A stretch of 64,000 nucleotides of DNA from Cephalotus follicularis. Taxonomy: Eukaryota > Streptophyta > Magnoliopsida > Oxalidales > Cephalotaceae. Both the position numbers and the translations under genes were made by a program. Position 1 is the stretch's first letter. The number at the start of each line of letters is the position of its first letter. Under the pieces are notes generated by a model. The model was not told where the DNA came from. It was given only the letters and a program-made list of their open reading frames with translations, and made no database searches. Positions 1-11,389 of this stretch are shown piece after piece. The stretch is taken from the NCBI GenBank assembly GCA_001972305.1, contig BDDD01000569.1:186001-250000 (forward strand). The letters are read 5' to 3'.

Positions 1-346
1 ATGGAATAAAATGATTTTGGCCTCTAGGAAAAAACATGGATTCGGCTACAACAAAAAAAAATAAAGATAAACCTGCAAATCTAATAGCCATGAGTAAGTG
101 TAATTGAGCTCCCAAAAAAAAAATGCATAATTTTAGCCATACTTAAGGGAATAAGGTTTGGGCCTCTAAACCCTCAAGTTACATACATAGTCCAACTCAG
201 AAGTTTTAGCCCAAAATAAAATTTGTAATTTGGCTTAGAAATCCATAGGTACTTGTCAAAAATAATCACATACGTCTCAGAAATTATTATGAATGGCATG
301 CACAAAAATGCATAATTATACTCCTAATATAACATGGGGTGTTACA
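1..346 (-). repeat. Terminal part of a minus-strand LTR (partial)
   Basis: This stretch has no credible ORF. Its right end (336-346) reads TGTAACACCCC on the minus strand, which is the usual 5' start of plant Ty3/gypsy LTRs. I infer that the first bases of an LTR begin at 346 and run leftward out of the window. The match rests on the terminus alone, since no second copy is visible here. Homology to element A's LTR starts immediately afterwards at 349. Confidence 0.35.
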
Positions 347-348
347 CT

Positions 349-701
349 TTAAAACTATATTGTGTTTTTCAGTTTTGACTTAGAATTATGTTTAAGCTTT
401 TGGTTTATGTTTTAACTTTCAATTTATGTTTAAGTTTCATATTTTGAATAAAGTTGCTAGACTATTATTAGATTAAAATTGTTACGTTTAGACCATCACG
501 CAATTTGAATTAAAGATGAATTAATAATTTGATAGTAAGAATAAAGGCAAACCTTGATTTATAGTTAAAAATGAATACATACTAAGTTAATAAATTGATA
601 AAAACAAGAAAAAGAATAAAATTGAGCCAAGTTATAAGATCGGTTATGAATAGTTTAGGATTAGGACCCGTGATGACTCCCTCCGAATCGGGGGTGTTAC
701 A
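349..701 (+). repeat. Element A 5' LTR, only the last 353 bp
   Basis: It matches 7308-7661 base for base apart from about ten differences and ends in GGGGGTGTTACA, as the 3' LTR does. The missing ~2.65 kb were lost by deletion on the left, where the sequence abuts a different LTR terminus at 346. Confidence 0.85.
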
Positions 702-705
702 GAAA

Positions 706-717
706 TGGTATCAGAGA
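706..717 (+). other. Primer-binding site (initiator Met-tRNA), element A
   Basis: TGGTATCAGAGA lies 4 bp after the LTR end. It is complementary to the 3' end of initiator methionine tRNA, the usual primer for minus-strand DNA synthesis in plant LTR retrotransposons, with a final C-to-A change from the common TGGTATCAGAGC. Confidence 0.85.
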
Positions 718-1642
718 ATAGGTTTTGCTTTCCTTATAAGACCTATCTAGGTTTCACTTGTGAGATTGGGTAGACATTGGGTTAGGATTTTTGTTGTGAT
801 CTTTCTGACATGTTTATTGTTTCGACCTTGGTTTCTTTGTTGTTGTGTGTTATGTTTGGATTTATGTTTCGTAGATGGTACGAGCAAGGAATACCCCACA
901 AGGAAACGAACAGACTGAGACTCGTGAAGGAGTACGAAATGAGCCTATGGTTGAAGAGTTAGTTCGACAGGTAGTTGCTCAAGAAATAGATCGACTGATT
1001 CATGCTATGCAAAACCAAGGGCAAGGACGCCAAGAGCAAGTCGCGGCGGAAAGTGCACCGGCTAATGTTCAAGTTGGTGGAGAAATTGGGAACCGGCCTG
1101 ACATTCCTGCATATGTCTTGCTTGAGCGGTTCCAAAAGCAGAGGCCGCAGTCATTTAGTTCGGCCATCACCCCTGTAGAGGCTGAACACTTGATTGCGCA
1201 CATGGAAAAGATCTTCAATGTGTTAGGATGCGATGACGAACAAAAGGTAAGGTTGGCAGCTTATAAGTTGGAAGGGGATGCTCAAAAGTGGTGGCAAACT
1301 TTGAAGTTAGCTAAGGGAGGAGATTACATTGATGCCCTGACTTGGTTTGAATTCTGTGGAGTTTTCTATCAGTAGTATTTCCCCACTGCTGATAAGGAAG
1401 CTTACGCAAGGGAGTTTGTTAACACTAGGCAGAAGGATGGTGAATCAGTCATCGAGTTTTTAGCCCGGTTCACTATGTTAGCGGGTTTTGCTGGATCCGC
1501 GACGGGGTCTGCGTTGGAGCAAGCAGAGAAGTTGAATTGGAAATTGCAGTACCAGCTAAGGGGAAAATTGATAAACTCCAGGTTTGCTGACGTGGCTGAA
1601 GTAGCAAATGCTGCGAAGAATATTGAATTGGAGAGGTTGGAT

Positions 1643-2629
1643 TGAAAGACTACAAGAGGGGGGTGAATTGTAGACTTTAAATAAATTATGAACTTTTTCG
1701 AGAAATAAGCCAACAATAGAAATTAGACCAACAATTAAAAAATAACAATTATAATAAACAGTTATACTTAAGAAAGTAAAGAGATAGAGTAGAGGAATGC
1801 AAACACAGTTTATAGTGGTTCGGCTTAATCTCTTGCCTACGTCCACTTTTCTCAAGGACCTCCTTGAGTTTCCACTAGTATCCGACCTCGAATACAATAA
1901 TCGTGATTGACCTCAATCACACATACAAGGGTTCACTCCCCTCAAATGTTTGAATAAAATACAAGAATGAATAGCTTTTTGTATCACCTCTCAAAGGCTT
2001 GATATAAAATAAATTTGCACACAATGATAACTTTGAAATAAGAACCGAAAAACTCAATGTAATACGATAATTGCTTGTGTAACTTGGATGCCTTTTCTTG
2101 GTTGTTCTTGAGCCTATTTATACTGTTTTCTGGCGATAGAATAATGAAATAGCCGTTGTAGTCTTGTAGCCGTTTGATGCACATTTAGGAAATTTTGTAG
2201 TAGTCTTGTAGCCGTTTGATGCACATTTAGAAAAATTTGTCCTGAAATTATGCGTTGATAAGATAATATCTTATCCAAATTCTTGATCAAAGTGTCGCCG
2301 CCTTAATTTTAGGCGTCGACTTCATGTGCTGAACTTTGTGCTAATATTGTCGCCTCTTTAAAATTTAGTGCTAGAGTATCACTTCTTTCAATTCTTGAGT
2401 GCTGGCGCTTTGTGCGTATTGGTATATGACTTCTTTATGTAAACTCTCGACGCCTTCAAAAATTACTATCTCATAGGCGTCGCCACATCAAAATTAGGTG
2501 TCGACCGTTTGCTTGTTTAAAAAACAATTTATATCTGCTTTGTGTTATTGTTTATCTTGCACAAAACAAACTCATTAGTGGCAAATATGTTATCATCAAA
2601 ATTAGGAATTGAGACATTAAATGTCAACA
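1643..2629 (-). repeat. Complete LTR (3' LTR) of the Sirevirus-like insertion
   Basis: Read on the minus strand it starts TGTTGACATT at 2629 and ends CTTTCA at 1643. It contains a short direct repeat around 2145-2225 and several GTCGCC/GTCGAC cores, including pairs at 2291/2311 and 2475/2496 that are spaced 20-21 bp. Confidence 0.8.
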
Positions 2630-3674
2630 ATCTCCCCCTTTTTGATGATGACAAAAAATTTGCTAGAAAATTTGAATTGAATGTAAAAGAGATTATGAAA
2701 CGTAATGAACAAAACAAAAATTACTCCCCCTCAATTTATGCTCTTTCTGTCATTGTGCAAAAACAAAAACTTGCATACTCCCCCTGCATAATTTGAACAC
2801 AACCAGCAAAAATGCAAAACACAAAAATGTGCTTTACCAAAATTGTCAACAGTCCTCAAATGTGCAAAATGTGTTCATAGAGTCAACATCCTTGTGCAGA
2901 ACATCAAAAATGCAGATATGCAGCAAAAAAAATGGTTCTAAGCTCTGCACATCAAAATGCACCCTGCATAGCAAAATACCAAATGCAAATATGCCAGACT
3001 ACACAGCCTGCAAGTACCACAATACTCAGCCTACAATGTCAGCACCCCTGCAAAAAAAATTCTCATGAACAACCTACAAACATAGCATGAACAACCTGCA
3101 AAAATTATCAAACAGCCTGCAAAAATGACTAACAATACACAGCTTTCATAAAAAAACGGCAGCCCTTCAATAACTAACACTATCCTGCAAACCATCAACA
3201 CACAGCCTGCAATGCAAACACAGCAGCAACATTACTGCAATATATGCTCTATTATGAACTCAAAAATATATGCCCCTGCAACACAACACAGCAGCACACT
3301 CAAAAAATATATATGCCCCTGCAACACAACACAGCAGCAATAGCATAGCAGCAACCAAAAAATATGCACAAAAATATGCACACATGCAAAGCATGGACAG
3401 CCTGCATAAATACTCAGCACCAAAAATATGCACACATGCAAAGCATGGACAACCTGCATAAATACTCAGCACACAAAGCATGGACAACCTGCATAAATAC
3501 TCAGTACACAACAATATGAAAATGTCAACAGCTGTAACATAATAACATAATAGCTTCTCCCCCTTTTTTTGTTATCATCAAAAGGAAATCAAATATAAAG
3601 AGATTAATCAAGATCATCCAACATGTAGACAACATTCATCATTTAAACAAGTAATTCTACTAGACCAAAATGTT
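2630..3674 (-). repeat. Coding-free interior with repeated polypurine-like tracts and tandem repeats
   Basis: On the minus strand AAAGGGGGAGAT abuts the LTR (the functional polypurine tract). Further GGGGGAG tracts occur near 2724, 2778 and 3556. Between them the sequence is A-rich on the plus strand, with recurring CCTGCAA words. It has two direct-repeat sets: one of about 33 bp near 3265 and 3309, and one of about 34 bp starting near 3386, 3438 and 3473. No primer-binding site is found near 3674, which fits loss of the adjoining LTR end. Repeated polypurine tracts are a known Sirevirus trait. No conserved protein is encoded. Confidence 0.65.
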
Positions 3675-4123
3675 ACATTTAGGAAATTTTGTAGTAGTCT
3701 TGTAGCCGTTTGATGCACATTTAGAAAAATTTGTCCTGAAATTATGCGTTGATAAGATAATATCTTATCCAAATTCTTGATCAAAGTGTCGCCGCCTTAA
3801 TTTTAGGCGTCGACTTCATGTGCTGAACTTTGTGCTAATATTGTCGCCTCTTTAAAATTTAGTGCTAGAGTATCACTTCTTTCAATTCTTGAGTGCTGGC
3901 GCTTTGTGCGTATTTGTATATGACTTCTTTATGTAAACTCTCGACGCCTTCAAAAATTACTATCTCATAGGCGTCGCCACATCAAAATTAGGTGTCGACC
4001 GTTTGCTTGTTTAAAAAACAATTTATATCTGCTTTGTGTTATTGTTTATCTTGCACAAAACAAACTCATTAGTGGCAAATATGTTATCATCAAAATTAGG
4101 AATTGAGACATTAAATGTCAACA
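3675..4123 (-). repeat. Truncated LTR (5' LTR) of the Sirevirus-like insertion
   Basis: It matches 2181-2629 over its full 449 bp with one difference noticed. The remaining 538 bp of the LTR and the adjoining primer-binding site are missing, probably by a deletion between LTR and interior. Confidence 0.8.
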
Positions 4124-4648
4124 TGGATTTTCAAGAAGCTCGGCAAGAAAAGGAAAAGAAACAGAATAGGAGTGATTTCCGAGGACAGAATTATGAACAA
4201 CAAGGTGAAGGTAAACAGCAAAAGAAGAATCATAATCAGAATAAGGATGGTAACCCCAATGTTCAGATTTCTTTGTGTGATACGTGTGGGAAACGACATC
4301 CTGTTGGGACATGTTACAAGGCCACTGGGGCATGTTTTGCTTGTGGACAAAAGGGTCATCTCTTTAAGGATTGCCCGAATGCTCGTACTAGAAATAAAGG
4401 AGGAGATGGTAATGATGCCAGACAGCGCAACATTGGAGGTAGAGTTTTCGCCTTAACGACACATCAGACTGCGAACGCACCAGGTATTGTTTTGGTTTTG
4501 TTTTGTTTTGGTAACTGTAACATGTTTGTTTTGATTGATAAGTCAATCTATGCTATGATAACTGAATCGTTTGTTATGCATCATGGTGTGTCTTTTCTGC
4601 TATTGATTCCGATTGATATATGTTAAGATTTCGGGACGAAATCTTTTT

Positions 4649-4660
4649 AAGGGGGGAAGG
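4649..4660 (+). other. Polypurine tract of element A
   Basis: AAGGGGGGAAGG sits immediately before the TGTCATACCCCG start of the 3' LTR and would prime plus-strand DNA synthesis. Confidence 0.85.
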
Positions 4661-4661
4661 A

Positions 4662-7661
4662 TGTCATACCCCGTTCATTCACGTGCATATTTCGAATTTT
4701 GAAATTGATTTATTGGTTGTATTGGCATATTTTGTTTTGGCATAATGTGCTCTTTGGGTTATGTGAATTTAAATTTAGGACTTTTATTTTATTAGGATAT
4801 GATTGTTGGAAAAACAAAAGTTTATTGTTTTGTATTTTAAAATCAGTTTTTAAAATAATAATATTGGTTGGATTATGTATATGAATAGGTAAAATTAATT
4901 GAATTATATTTCGTATAAATATTAAATCGGTTTTTATTATTAATGTGGTAAAATTATTTTAATTGGAAAACAAATCCTTTTATTTTGGGATTTATAATAC
5001 CAATTATATTGCCTTTGGATAATTGATAAAATGTAATTATAAATAAATAATAATTGTTGTTGGTATTTTTAAATCATCAAAATTGGTTTTTAATACAAAA
5101 GGATTTTTTTTAAAAAGGGAATAAATATTGTATTTTGGCAAATAAAAGACTTTTCTTTCTATTTCTTCCCTCTCTTCCCGTTTTTCTTCCTTCTCCCTCA
5201 GAAAAATTGATTTCTTTCCCTCAATTCTCACCCACAATCCCGAAATTTTGCTCATTTTCCTTATTATAACAGATTTGGACTTCCTTTTTGGTTTGGCATG
5301 ACCTAAATTGCCTTTTCTAAGTTGTATATGTATGCTATATGTCATGATTGTGCCTCCATTGTGTGCCTCTCTCCTAGAGCCAAACCTGCAAGATTAGTAT
5401 TCGTTTTGTTCTCCTTTGATCATCATACCAGGTTTGTCTTCCTCTGTTATTATGGTTTAACAATTAAAATTAGTTTAATCATATCCAATACATGCTCATG
5501 TGGTCGCTAGTGAGTTTTAGTTTGATTGTTAGTGAGTCCTGGAAAGTCTAATAATGGCAGTAAACAAGTTTTAAACTTAATAGTTAGTGTTTGACAGGGA
5601 ATTGATTAATAGTTATGCATGCTATGAAGTAGAATTTTCCTTCCTTTAAAAGAAAGATCACCCACTGCATGATTTCTGGATGTTTAAATGCAACTGATAA
5701 GTCACATAAGTCATTTGTAAGTGTTTAAAATCAACTGGTATTGTGATAATGGAGTTTTAACAGAAAATTGGAATTGAATTGCTGTGTTTTTGCTATTCTG
5801 TCACCCAGAACAGTCGACTGCCTCTCAAAGCAGCCGACTGTTTTGCCTTCAACAGTCGACTGGACCCCTGTCACAGTCGACTGGATGCTACCCAGTTTGA
5901 GTAGTCGACTGCCACCCTTTGAGTAGTCGACTGGATTCATACCCAGTTGAGTAGCCGGCTGCCTATGCCACACAGTCGACTGGAATTACCCAGAAAATTT
6001 TCTGGTTTCAAGTTTTGTCATCCGTTTAGTTTTGTAATGAATTGGACCATGTTTTAAGCATTGTTAAACTACTGTTTGATGTTTGAAAGTGATTTTGAAC
6101 CCTTGTATGAATGGTATTGTGTCTTTTAGATTGTTGTGCTTCGAGGGACTTTTAAATTGTTGATCAATTCGTCTATATTTTTGTGATCGCTTAAGGTACG
6201 GATGTTTCGTTCCTTGATAGCCTCCTACTGTTTTTATTATGATAAAATATAGTTTTACTTTATGTATAACGTATGGATTTTCTATCATTCCTTGGCTATA
6301 TGTTTATCAAACTAAACTTAGTTTTATGATCTAGTTTTATAGACTTGATTATGGTTTATGATATGTCACGTAAATAAATTGGTTTTTAACATTTCATGAA
6401 ATTAAAATAATTATATGCTAAGATACGCTACGATATTTTATGAAATGATCATCTCTTTATAGTGGAAAAATAAATGAGTTGATACTACGTAATGATTTTT
6501 GCTATGTCTAGAAATGTTTGGAAAACGTGTATATATTTTTAAATTGATTTTTAAAAATAAAACAATGTTTTTGAAATAAAGATATACACAGAGATATTTC
6601 ATACCTATGGAGGTACCATATGCACGTCGTGGGCCTGGCACGAGGACGTGACATTTCCGTAGCAATGTGATGCGACTACGGCGTCTCTCTTTGTTTTGAA
6701 TAAATCCCATGAGGTGGATTTATGGATCGGATATGTTGTGATAGAGGCGCATGGGTATACTCTAGTTATATGTTATGTTAAGGATACGGATTCTGGGGAT
6801 TGATTGTGTAGTGCCGTACACGTCCTTCCGTTTGGCATGTGGGTGTCACGAACCCCTTGCACCTATGCATATGTGTATGCACTTTGGATCTCAGTAATGA
6901 GATTATGGAGTCGGATAAGTCTCTGTTTATTGTTTTTCATTTGAATATGTTTTGGAATGTTGAACTTAGATTATAAAATTGAATAACGCTTGAAAATTTA
7001 ATACTCGTTTGAATTGATTGTATGACCACTTATCTTCACTCTCTTTGAAAATAATGTTAATTTGCATAGAGCATATGATACTTAAAGATTCAGGTATTTT
7101 TTTTCTATCTCATAAATTATCGTTTTATGTTTTATGATTCTATGTTCGTACTGAGGTTTGCTCAGCCGCGTTTTTGTTTCCATGCGGCAGGTACTATGGG
7201 ACAGCATCCGGGCAATGTGTGATGAGCGAGATGTCACCTATGATAAGGATTACTTAGGGGATGGACTCGTTTTTGCTTAGTTATTTTTATGGTCATGTTA
7301 GGACCCCTTAAAACTATATTATGTTTTTCAGTTTTGACTTAGAATTATGTTTAAGCTTTTGGTTTATGTTTTAACTTTCAGTTTATGTTTAAGTTTCATA
7401 TTTTGAATAAAGTTGCTAGACTATTATTAGATTAAAATTGTTATGTTTAGACCATCACGCAATTTGAATTAAAGATGAATTAATAATTTGATAGTAAGAA
7501 TAAAGGCGAACCTTGATTTATAGTTAAAAATGAATACATACTAAGTTAATAAATTGATAAAAAAAATGAAAAAGAATAAAATTGAGCCATGTTATAAGAT
7601 CAGTTATGAATAGTTTAGGATTAGGACCCGTGACGACTCCCTCCGAATCGGGGGTGTTACA
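4662..7661 (+). repeat. Element A complete 3' LTR (3.0 kb)
   Basis: The LTR begins TGTCATACCCCG and ends GGGGGTGTTACA. It has no coding potential. Landmarks shared with the LTRs of elements I and J are the block around 6600-6690 (CGTGGGCCTGGCACGAGG), the GTAGTGCCGTACAC word near 6810, and the block near 7150-7195 (TTGCTCAGCCGCG followed by CATGCGGCAGGT). A cluster of palindromic cores lies at 5811-5982. Promoter and polyadenylation positions cannot be fixed by eye. Confidence 0.85.
5811..5982. repeat. Array of eight CAGTCGACTG-type palindromes in element A LTR
   Basis: Core starts are 5811, 5831, 5853, 5874, 5902, 5923, 5952 and 5973. Five are perfect NAGTCGACTG and the others differ by one or two bases (CAGCCGACTG, TAGCCGGCTG). 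Steps are 20, 22, 21, 28, 21, 29 and 21 bp. Spacer words such as TTTGAG recur. The array lies about 1.15 kb into the LTR and has no ORF. Confidence 0.85.
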
Positions 7662-9315
7662 ATTTTTTTCATGAAAGTTATGATTTGATTGTTTTTATAG
7701 TTTTACGTTGTTTTACAAATGTTGTACGAATTTATTTTATTAATGCCTTGAGCTGATCACTCAGAGTATTAAGAAATGTTTTATGAAATGTTTTTACAAA
7801 ATGAGAAAATGCAAAGAAATGAGATGAACAACTACTGGATTGCGATCCAGGGAGGATTAATCTAGTAAAAGATTAATGTTATGAGTGGAGAGTGCTCACG
7901 GACATGCATGTGATGTAAGTTGGTGATCGGGGATGTGCACCTTGCCCCAGTGACTGGTTCAATTAGGTTATTTAAGTTTATACAACCCCTCAGTTATTTA
8001 TGAAATGTTCTGTTTCATGAGATATGGACAGAAAAGGAAATGAATGTGAAATGTGCTAGTTTTTATACCAGAAAATGATTTTAATGATGTTTGTTTTCAA
8101 AGTATGTCTATATTAAATGCCAAAAGAATGTATGATTTGGAAAGTGTTTTTAATCATTTTCAAGTCTGGTGGTGTTGTACACCAGAAAAAGTAAGGTTTT
8201 GAAAATGTTCTGTTTTTATAAAATTAGAAGATGATTTTCAATGATATTTTCGAAGTGTATGATTTGGAAACGCTATGATAAAGATTATCAAAACCAATGC
8301 ATTTCAATAATGTTTTATGACTATGATTCTTACTGGGCTATTTGAGCTCTCTCCTTTCAATGTCTTGTTTTCAAATAAACTTGTCCAAGAAATGGTTGAA
8401 CGTGAAAGTGCGAGCTTTAGAGGAAATTCGTAAACGAAGTATTAGAAGGTAAGTATGCTATGCTATGAAGTTTTATGCCTAATGTCATGCATTAATGTTT
8501 TCCGCCATGTAACGTTTTATGATAGACGAGATATAGATATTAAAGTAAGAAAATGAATGTTATAGGTTATGATGTTTTCATGTAAGATGATGATATCAAA
8601 AGGTATTCAACATACTTGAGAGTATGAGAAGTTTATGGTAAAGGTGAGTAATGCATATGATTGTTTTATGATGTAATAAGTTAATGTTTTTCCGCTATGT
8701 AAGGTTATATGCTAAGTGATGTACAAATGCAAAAGTATTATAAATGATTATGATAATGAGGATATGATATCATAGAAATTTGGTGATCAAAGATGTAAGC
8801 ATATTGTGATTCTGTGAAGTTATTGAATACGATGTGATGTTTCCGTTGAGTAATGATGTTAGGTTTTAAATCTAAGTTAAAATTAAATGGTTAATGGATC
8901 GTTAAATGATTTGCTTTCAAAGCTATAAGTTATATTTCCGATGTGTAATATGTTAAGTTATGATCAAATGCAAGGTATCAGAAGGGATTGTCATTATGAA
9001 AGTATTATGAGTATGATGTTAGAAGATGTAAATGTATCCCGTGAAGTTATTGAACATGCTAGATCGTAATTGATTAAATGATTATGGAGTATCAATAATC
9101 AGATCCTGTGAAGTTTAGCGTTTAAAGTTGTAAATATATTTTGATGTTTTGAGGTTATAGAATATGATAAATCATAGTGATGGTTTAAATGGTTGAAGGT
9201 TAACAGATCGTTAAATGATTAAACGATGTGATGGTTAATGGTTCACCCCATGTAACGCACCGATTCCTCGAGGCTCACTTTGAGCATAAAGTGAACTCGG
9301 ATCGGGGGCGTTACA
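7662..9315 (+). repeat. 3' part of an unrelated Ty3/gypsy-type LTR
   Basis: There is no gene in this 1.65 kb. It ends in GATCGGGGGCGTTACA, the typical LTR terminus, preceded by a short inverted element near 9261-9300 (CACTTTGAGCATAAAGTG). Phrases such as TACTGGGCTATTTGAGCT near 8332 resemble plant gypsy LTR interiors. Its start is not visible because element A's LTR abuts it directly. It may be the LTR that element A landed in, but the lost 5' flank of A prevents proof. Confidence 0.5.
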
Positions 9316-9691
9316 TATAATATGGCTCTAATTATTGTATTGCATAAATGGTAATTCATTATTCGAAAATAATGAAAATACAACACACACATCTTATGCA
9401 ACCAAGCATATTATCACATAATAAGCATTAAACTCATCTCATGCAATCTCGCAAATATATCACATATATAAACTACATGGATTTACTAATGCGATTTTCT
9501 CCAGCTAAGCAAATCGCTTGGTCTTATCCTAGGTGTTTTATCACAAAGCATTATATCCCATACAAGCATGGGTCTTGTATATCTTTGAAGACTATTGATC
9601 TGTTCCAACAATCTTCTGGTTGACAACTCTTGTACAACAAAAACTATCTACTATGAAAGAAACCTCGATTTTTCAATCAAGGGGAGGTACA
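9316..9691. other. Unassigned AT-rich sequence
   Basis: I see no conserved protein, RNA gene or repeat partner in this stretch. It separates an LTR end from a CACTA terminus. Confidence 0.5.
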
Positions 9692-10161
9692 CACTACAAG
9701 AAAAATAGTGAACGATGAGGGCGTATGGCGAGGGCACTTGAATCCCCCTGCCATTGAGCATTTTTTTAATTTTTTGTAAAAAGGCAAGGCGAGGGCACTT
9801 TTGCCCTCGCCATGCCCTAGCAAATCGTGAAATACACTGCGAGGGCACTTATTGCCCTTGCCGCTTCCTATACCAATATACCCGACACTTTATTTTTTTT
9901 CTTCCTCTTTCCTTTTCTCACCATCTCTTCCTCCTGCCGCTCTCTCTCCCTCCTTCCTCTCTCTCTCACAGCCGATCCGGTCTCTCTCATCACTGTTGCT
10001 CTCTTTCTTCTCCTCCAGCCAACCTCCAAGCTTGAATTCCAGGTATTGTCGCCGAATTTTTTTTGGGTTATATAGTATAAATCTGTAAANTTATACTAAT
10101 AATTTATATGTATTTGTGTGTATATATGTATATGTATAATTTATATTAATAGTATATATGT
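9692..10161 (+). mobile_element. Left end of a CACTA (En/Spm-type) DNA transposon
   Basis: The sequence begins CACTACAAGAAAA, the canonical CACTA terminal inverted repeat, after the flank ACA. Just inside is a subterminal array of GCGAGGGCA/TGCCCTCGC words in both orientations (9717-9860), as bound by CACTA transposases. A pyrimidine-rich stretch follows (9900-10020), and then CCAG/GTATTG near 10041, which looks like a leader-exon splice donor. No transposase is seen, and the matching right end with the same subterminal motif is not in the window. The inner boundary is approximate. Confidence 0.65.
10090..10090. other. Undetermined base (n)
   Basis: The only ambiguous base in the window lies in an AT-rich tract inside the CACTA fragment. 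It probably marks low read quality or a polishing failure. Confidence 0.95.
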
Positions 10162-11389
10162 TGTTGGAAACCCGGGAGGAAACCAGGTCAATTTTGGGTC
10201 TAGGATGCTAGTGTATATAATTTTAATTTTTCAAAAACCACCAAGACTACAAGTCAAGGTTCACACTAACATCTTACTACCATAATCAATATGCCTAGGA
10301 TCTCTCTTTAATTAACATTCGAATGAAAACAAAATCAAGCATGCACAAAAACAATAAATCAAATAAACATTGTTTATCATAAAAGCATATGGGAAGTGAC
10401 CATAAAAATGTTGGAGACTCCATCACTTTGCTGCTACGCGCTTGCAGCAGCCACATCACATCACCGAACCACTGTCGGATTCTGGCCGGCATGTTAGAGC
10501 GCTGACCAAGACACCAACGAAATCCAGAAGCGCCGATCTACCCATATCCGGTGGAGACCCTACGAGAAGCGCCCTGGAACGCCCTGGCACTACCGGCAGT
10601 GGCGGTAACTCGCTGACTTGGACTTAGCGATCCCGGTCAACGCGGCACGGACCAGCCTCCAAAAACCCGATCTCCACAGAAATGGTGGAGACCCGCTGTG
10701 ACTTGCCACAGAAGGGGCTGTCATAGCCAACGGTGAGTCAAACTCACAGAGTTGACTCGCCTGACGAACACAGGTGCATCTCCTACAACCCCGCACCATA
10801 GATAATCCGATCGAAGTGCCTACACCCAAGGCCTGCCTGAGTCGACGCAGAACGCCAAGCAGTAGCGGCTGACGCGTCGACTCGATAGAGTTGACTCAAC
10901 AAACACAAACCGGCCAGAAACAATAAAAAAAATGCTAAACTAAGATCAAAATGGATAGATCCATTGATTGGCTCCACCCATTGTGATCATCGGCGGCGGA
11001 AAGAGAGGTCGGGAGCGGGAGGCGGCAGAAAACAAATCTTCCGCCAGAGAGAGAAAGAAGGAGAAAACGGGAGAGAGAGAGAGAGAGAGAGAGGAGGAGA
11101 TGGAATACCGTGGGCAACCGCATGCCTCTTCCTGTCCACCGGCGAAGAGCGCCGTCCATCTTCCCCTGTCGAGCACGTGCCTCTTGCGCGCTTAACACGC
11201 ACAGCGTATTCTCTCTCTGTGCAAAAATCGGCCGTGCATTTTTTCATGTCCGTTATGCATTAAAAGGAATTATTGCCCAATAAAAACAATTCACCCTTTT
11301 ATTTTAAAATTATTTTCTCCTTACATTAAAATGTCTCTCACATTTTAATTAAACATGTTTCTCTATTTTAATTTTATAAAAATGTCTCT
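10162..11389 (-). repeat. Unclassified LTR-like segment
   Basis: The segment starts TGTTGGAAACCC and runs up to the element B LTR. The centre is GC-rich, with a (GA)n tract near 11070-11095 that is CT-rich on the minus strand, as in 5' leader regions of gypsy LTRs. It shares the GAGTTGACTC word with the LTRs of element D (near 10749 and 10888). ORFs across the GA/CT tract overlap in several frames and show no conserved domain, so I treat them as chance. Confidence 0.35.

Larger units (their letters stand above)
1643..4123 (-). mobile_element. Non-autonomous Sirevirus-like Ty1/copia insertion in element A gag
   Basis: The insertion is flanked by an exact 5-bp duplication, TGGAT (1638-1642 and 4124-4128), and has TG...CA ends. 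Orientation is minus, because a purine tract sits directly beside the LTR at 2630 when read on that strand. One LTR is complete (1643-2629, 987 bp). The other retains only 449 bp (3675-4123) and differs from its partner at one position by eye. The interior of ~1 kb has no gag or pol. The GGGGGAGA-type tracts next to TTTTGATGATGAC and the LTR end resemble Sireviruses, but assignment is by pattern only. The short ORFs in it are chance ORFs. Confidence 0.8.
875..4626 (+). pseudogene. gag: Interrupted gag of element A with protease stub
   Basis: Gag forms the particle and binds the element's RNA. The frame starts at the ATG at 875, crosses one in-frame TAG at 1373, and continues open to 1642, where a copia element is inserted. 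After the insertion it resumes in the same frame at 4129. The first part has the Retrotrans_gag signature (LEGDAQKWW near residue 132). The second has a CDTCGKRH motif followed by a CCHC zinc knuckle at 4333-4374 (CFACGQKGHLFKDC). It then enters a degraded protease (LIDKSIYAM where a D-S/T-G motif is expected) and stops at 4624. The text after the stop resembles the end of a pol frame followed by a polypurine tract, so the centre of pol was deleted in this copy or its ancestor. Confidence 0.85.
349..7661 (+). mobile_element. Element A: Ty3/gypsy (Tekay-like) retrotransposon, gag only, 5' LTR truncated
   Basis: The order on the plus strand is truncated 5' LTR (349-701), primer-binding site (706-717), gag (875-4626, interrupted), polypurine tract (4649-4660) and a complete 3 kb 3' LTR (4662-7661). 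Reverse transcriptase, RNase H and integrase are absent: the frame decays just inside the protease and runs straight into the polypurine tract. The roughly 354 bp of LTR present in both copies differ at about ten positions by eye. The left target-site duplication cannot be tested because the 5' LTR lost most of its length. Gag and zinc-knuckle style match the Tekay/Del chromovirus group. Element I (minus strand, 44331-60253) belongs to the same family. Confidence 0.85.

Noticed and set aside
10964-11263. Overlapping ORFs of 75-99 codons on both strands
   Set aside because: They arise from a (GA)n/(CT)n tract that is open in many frames, and the encoded residues are low-complexity RE or SL runs.
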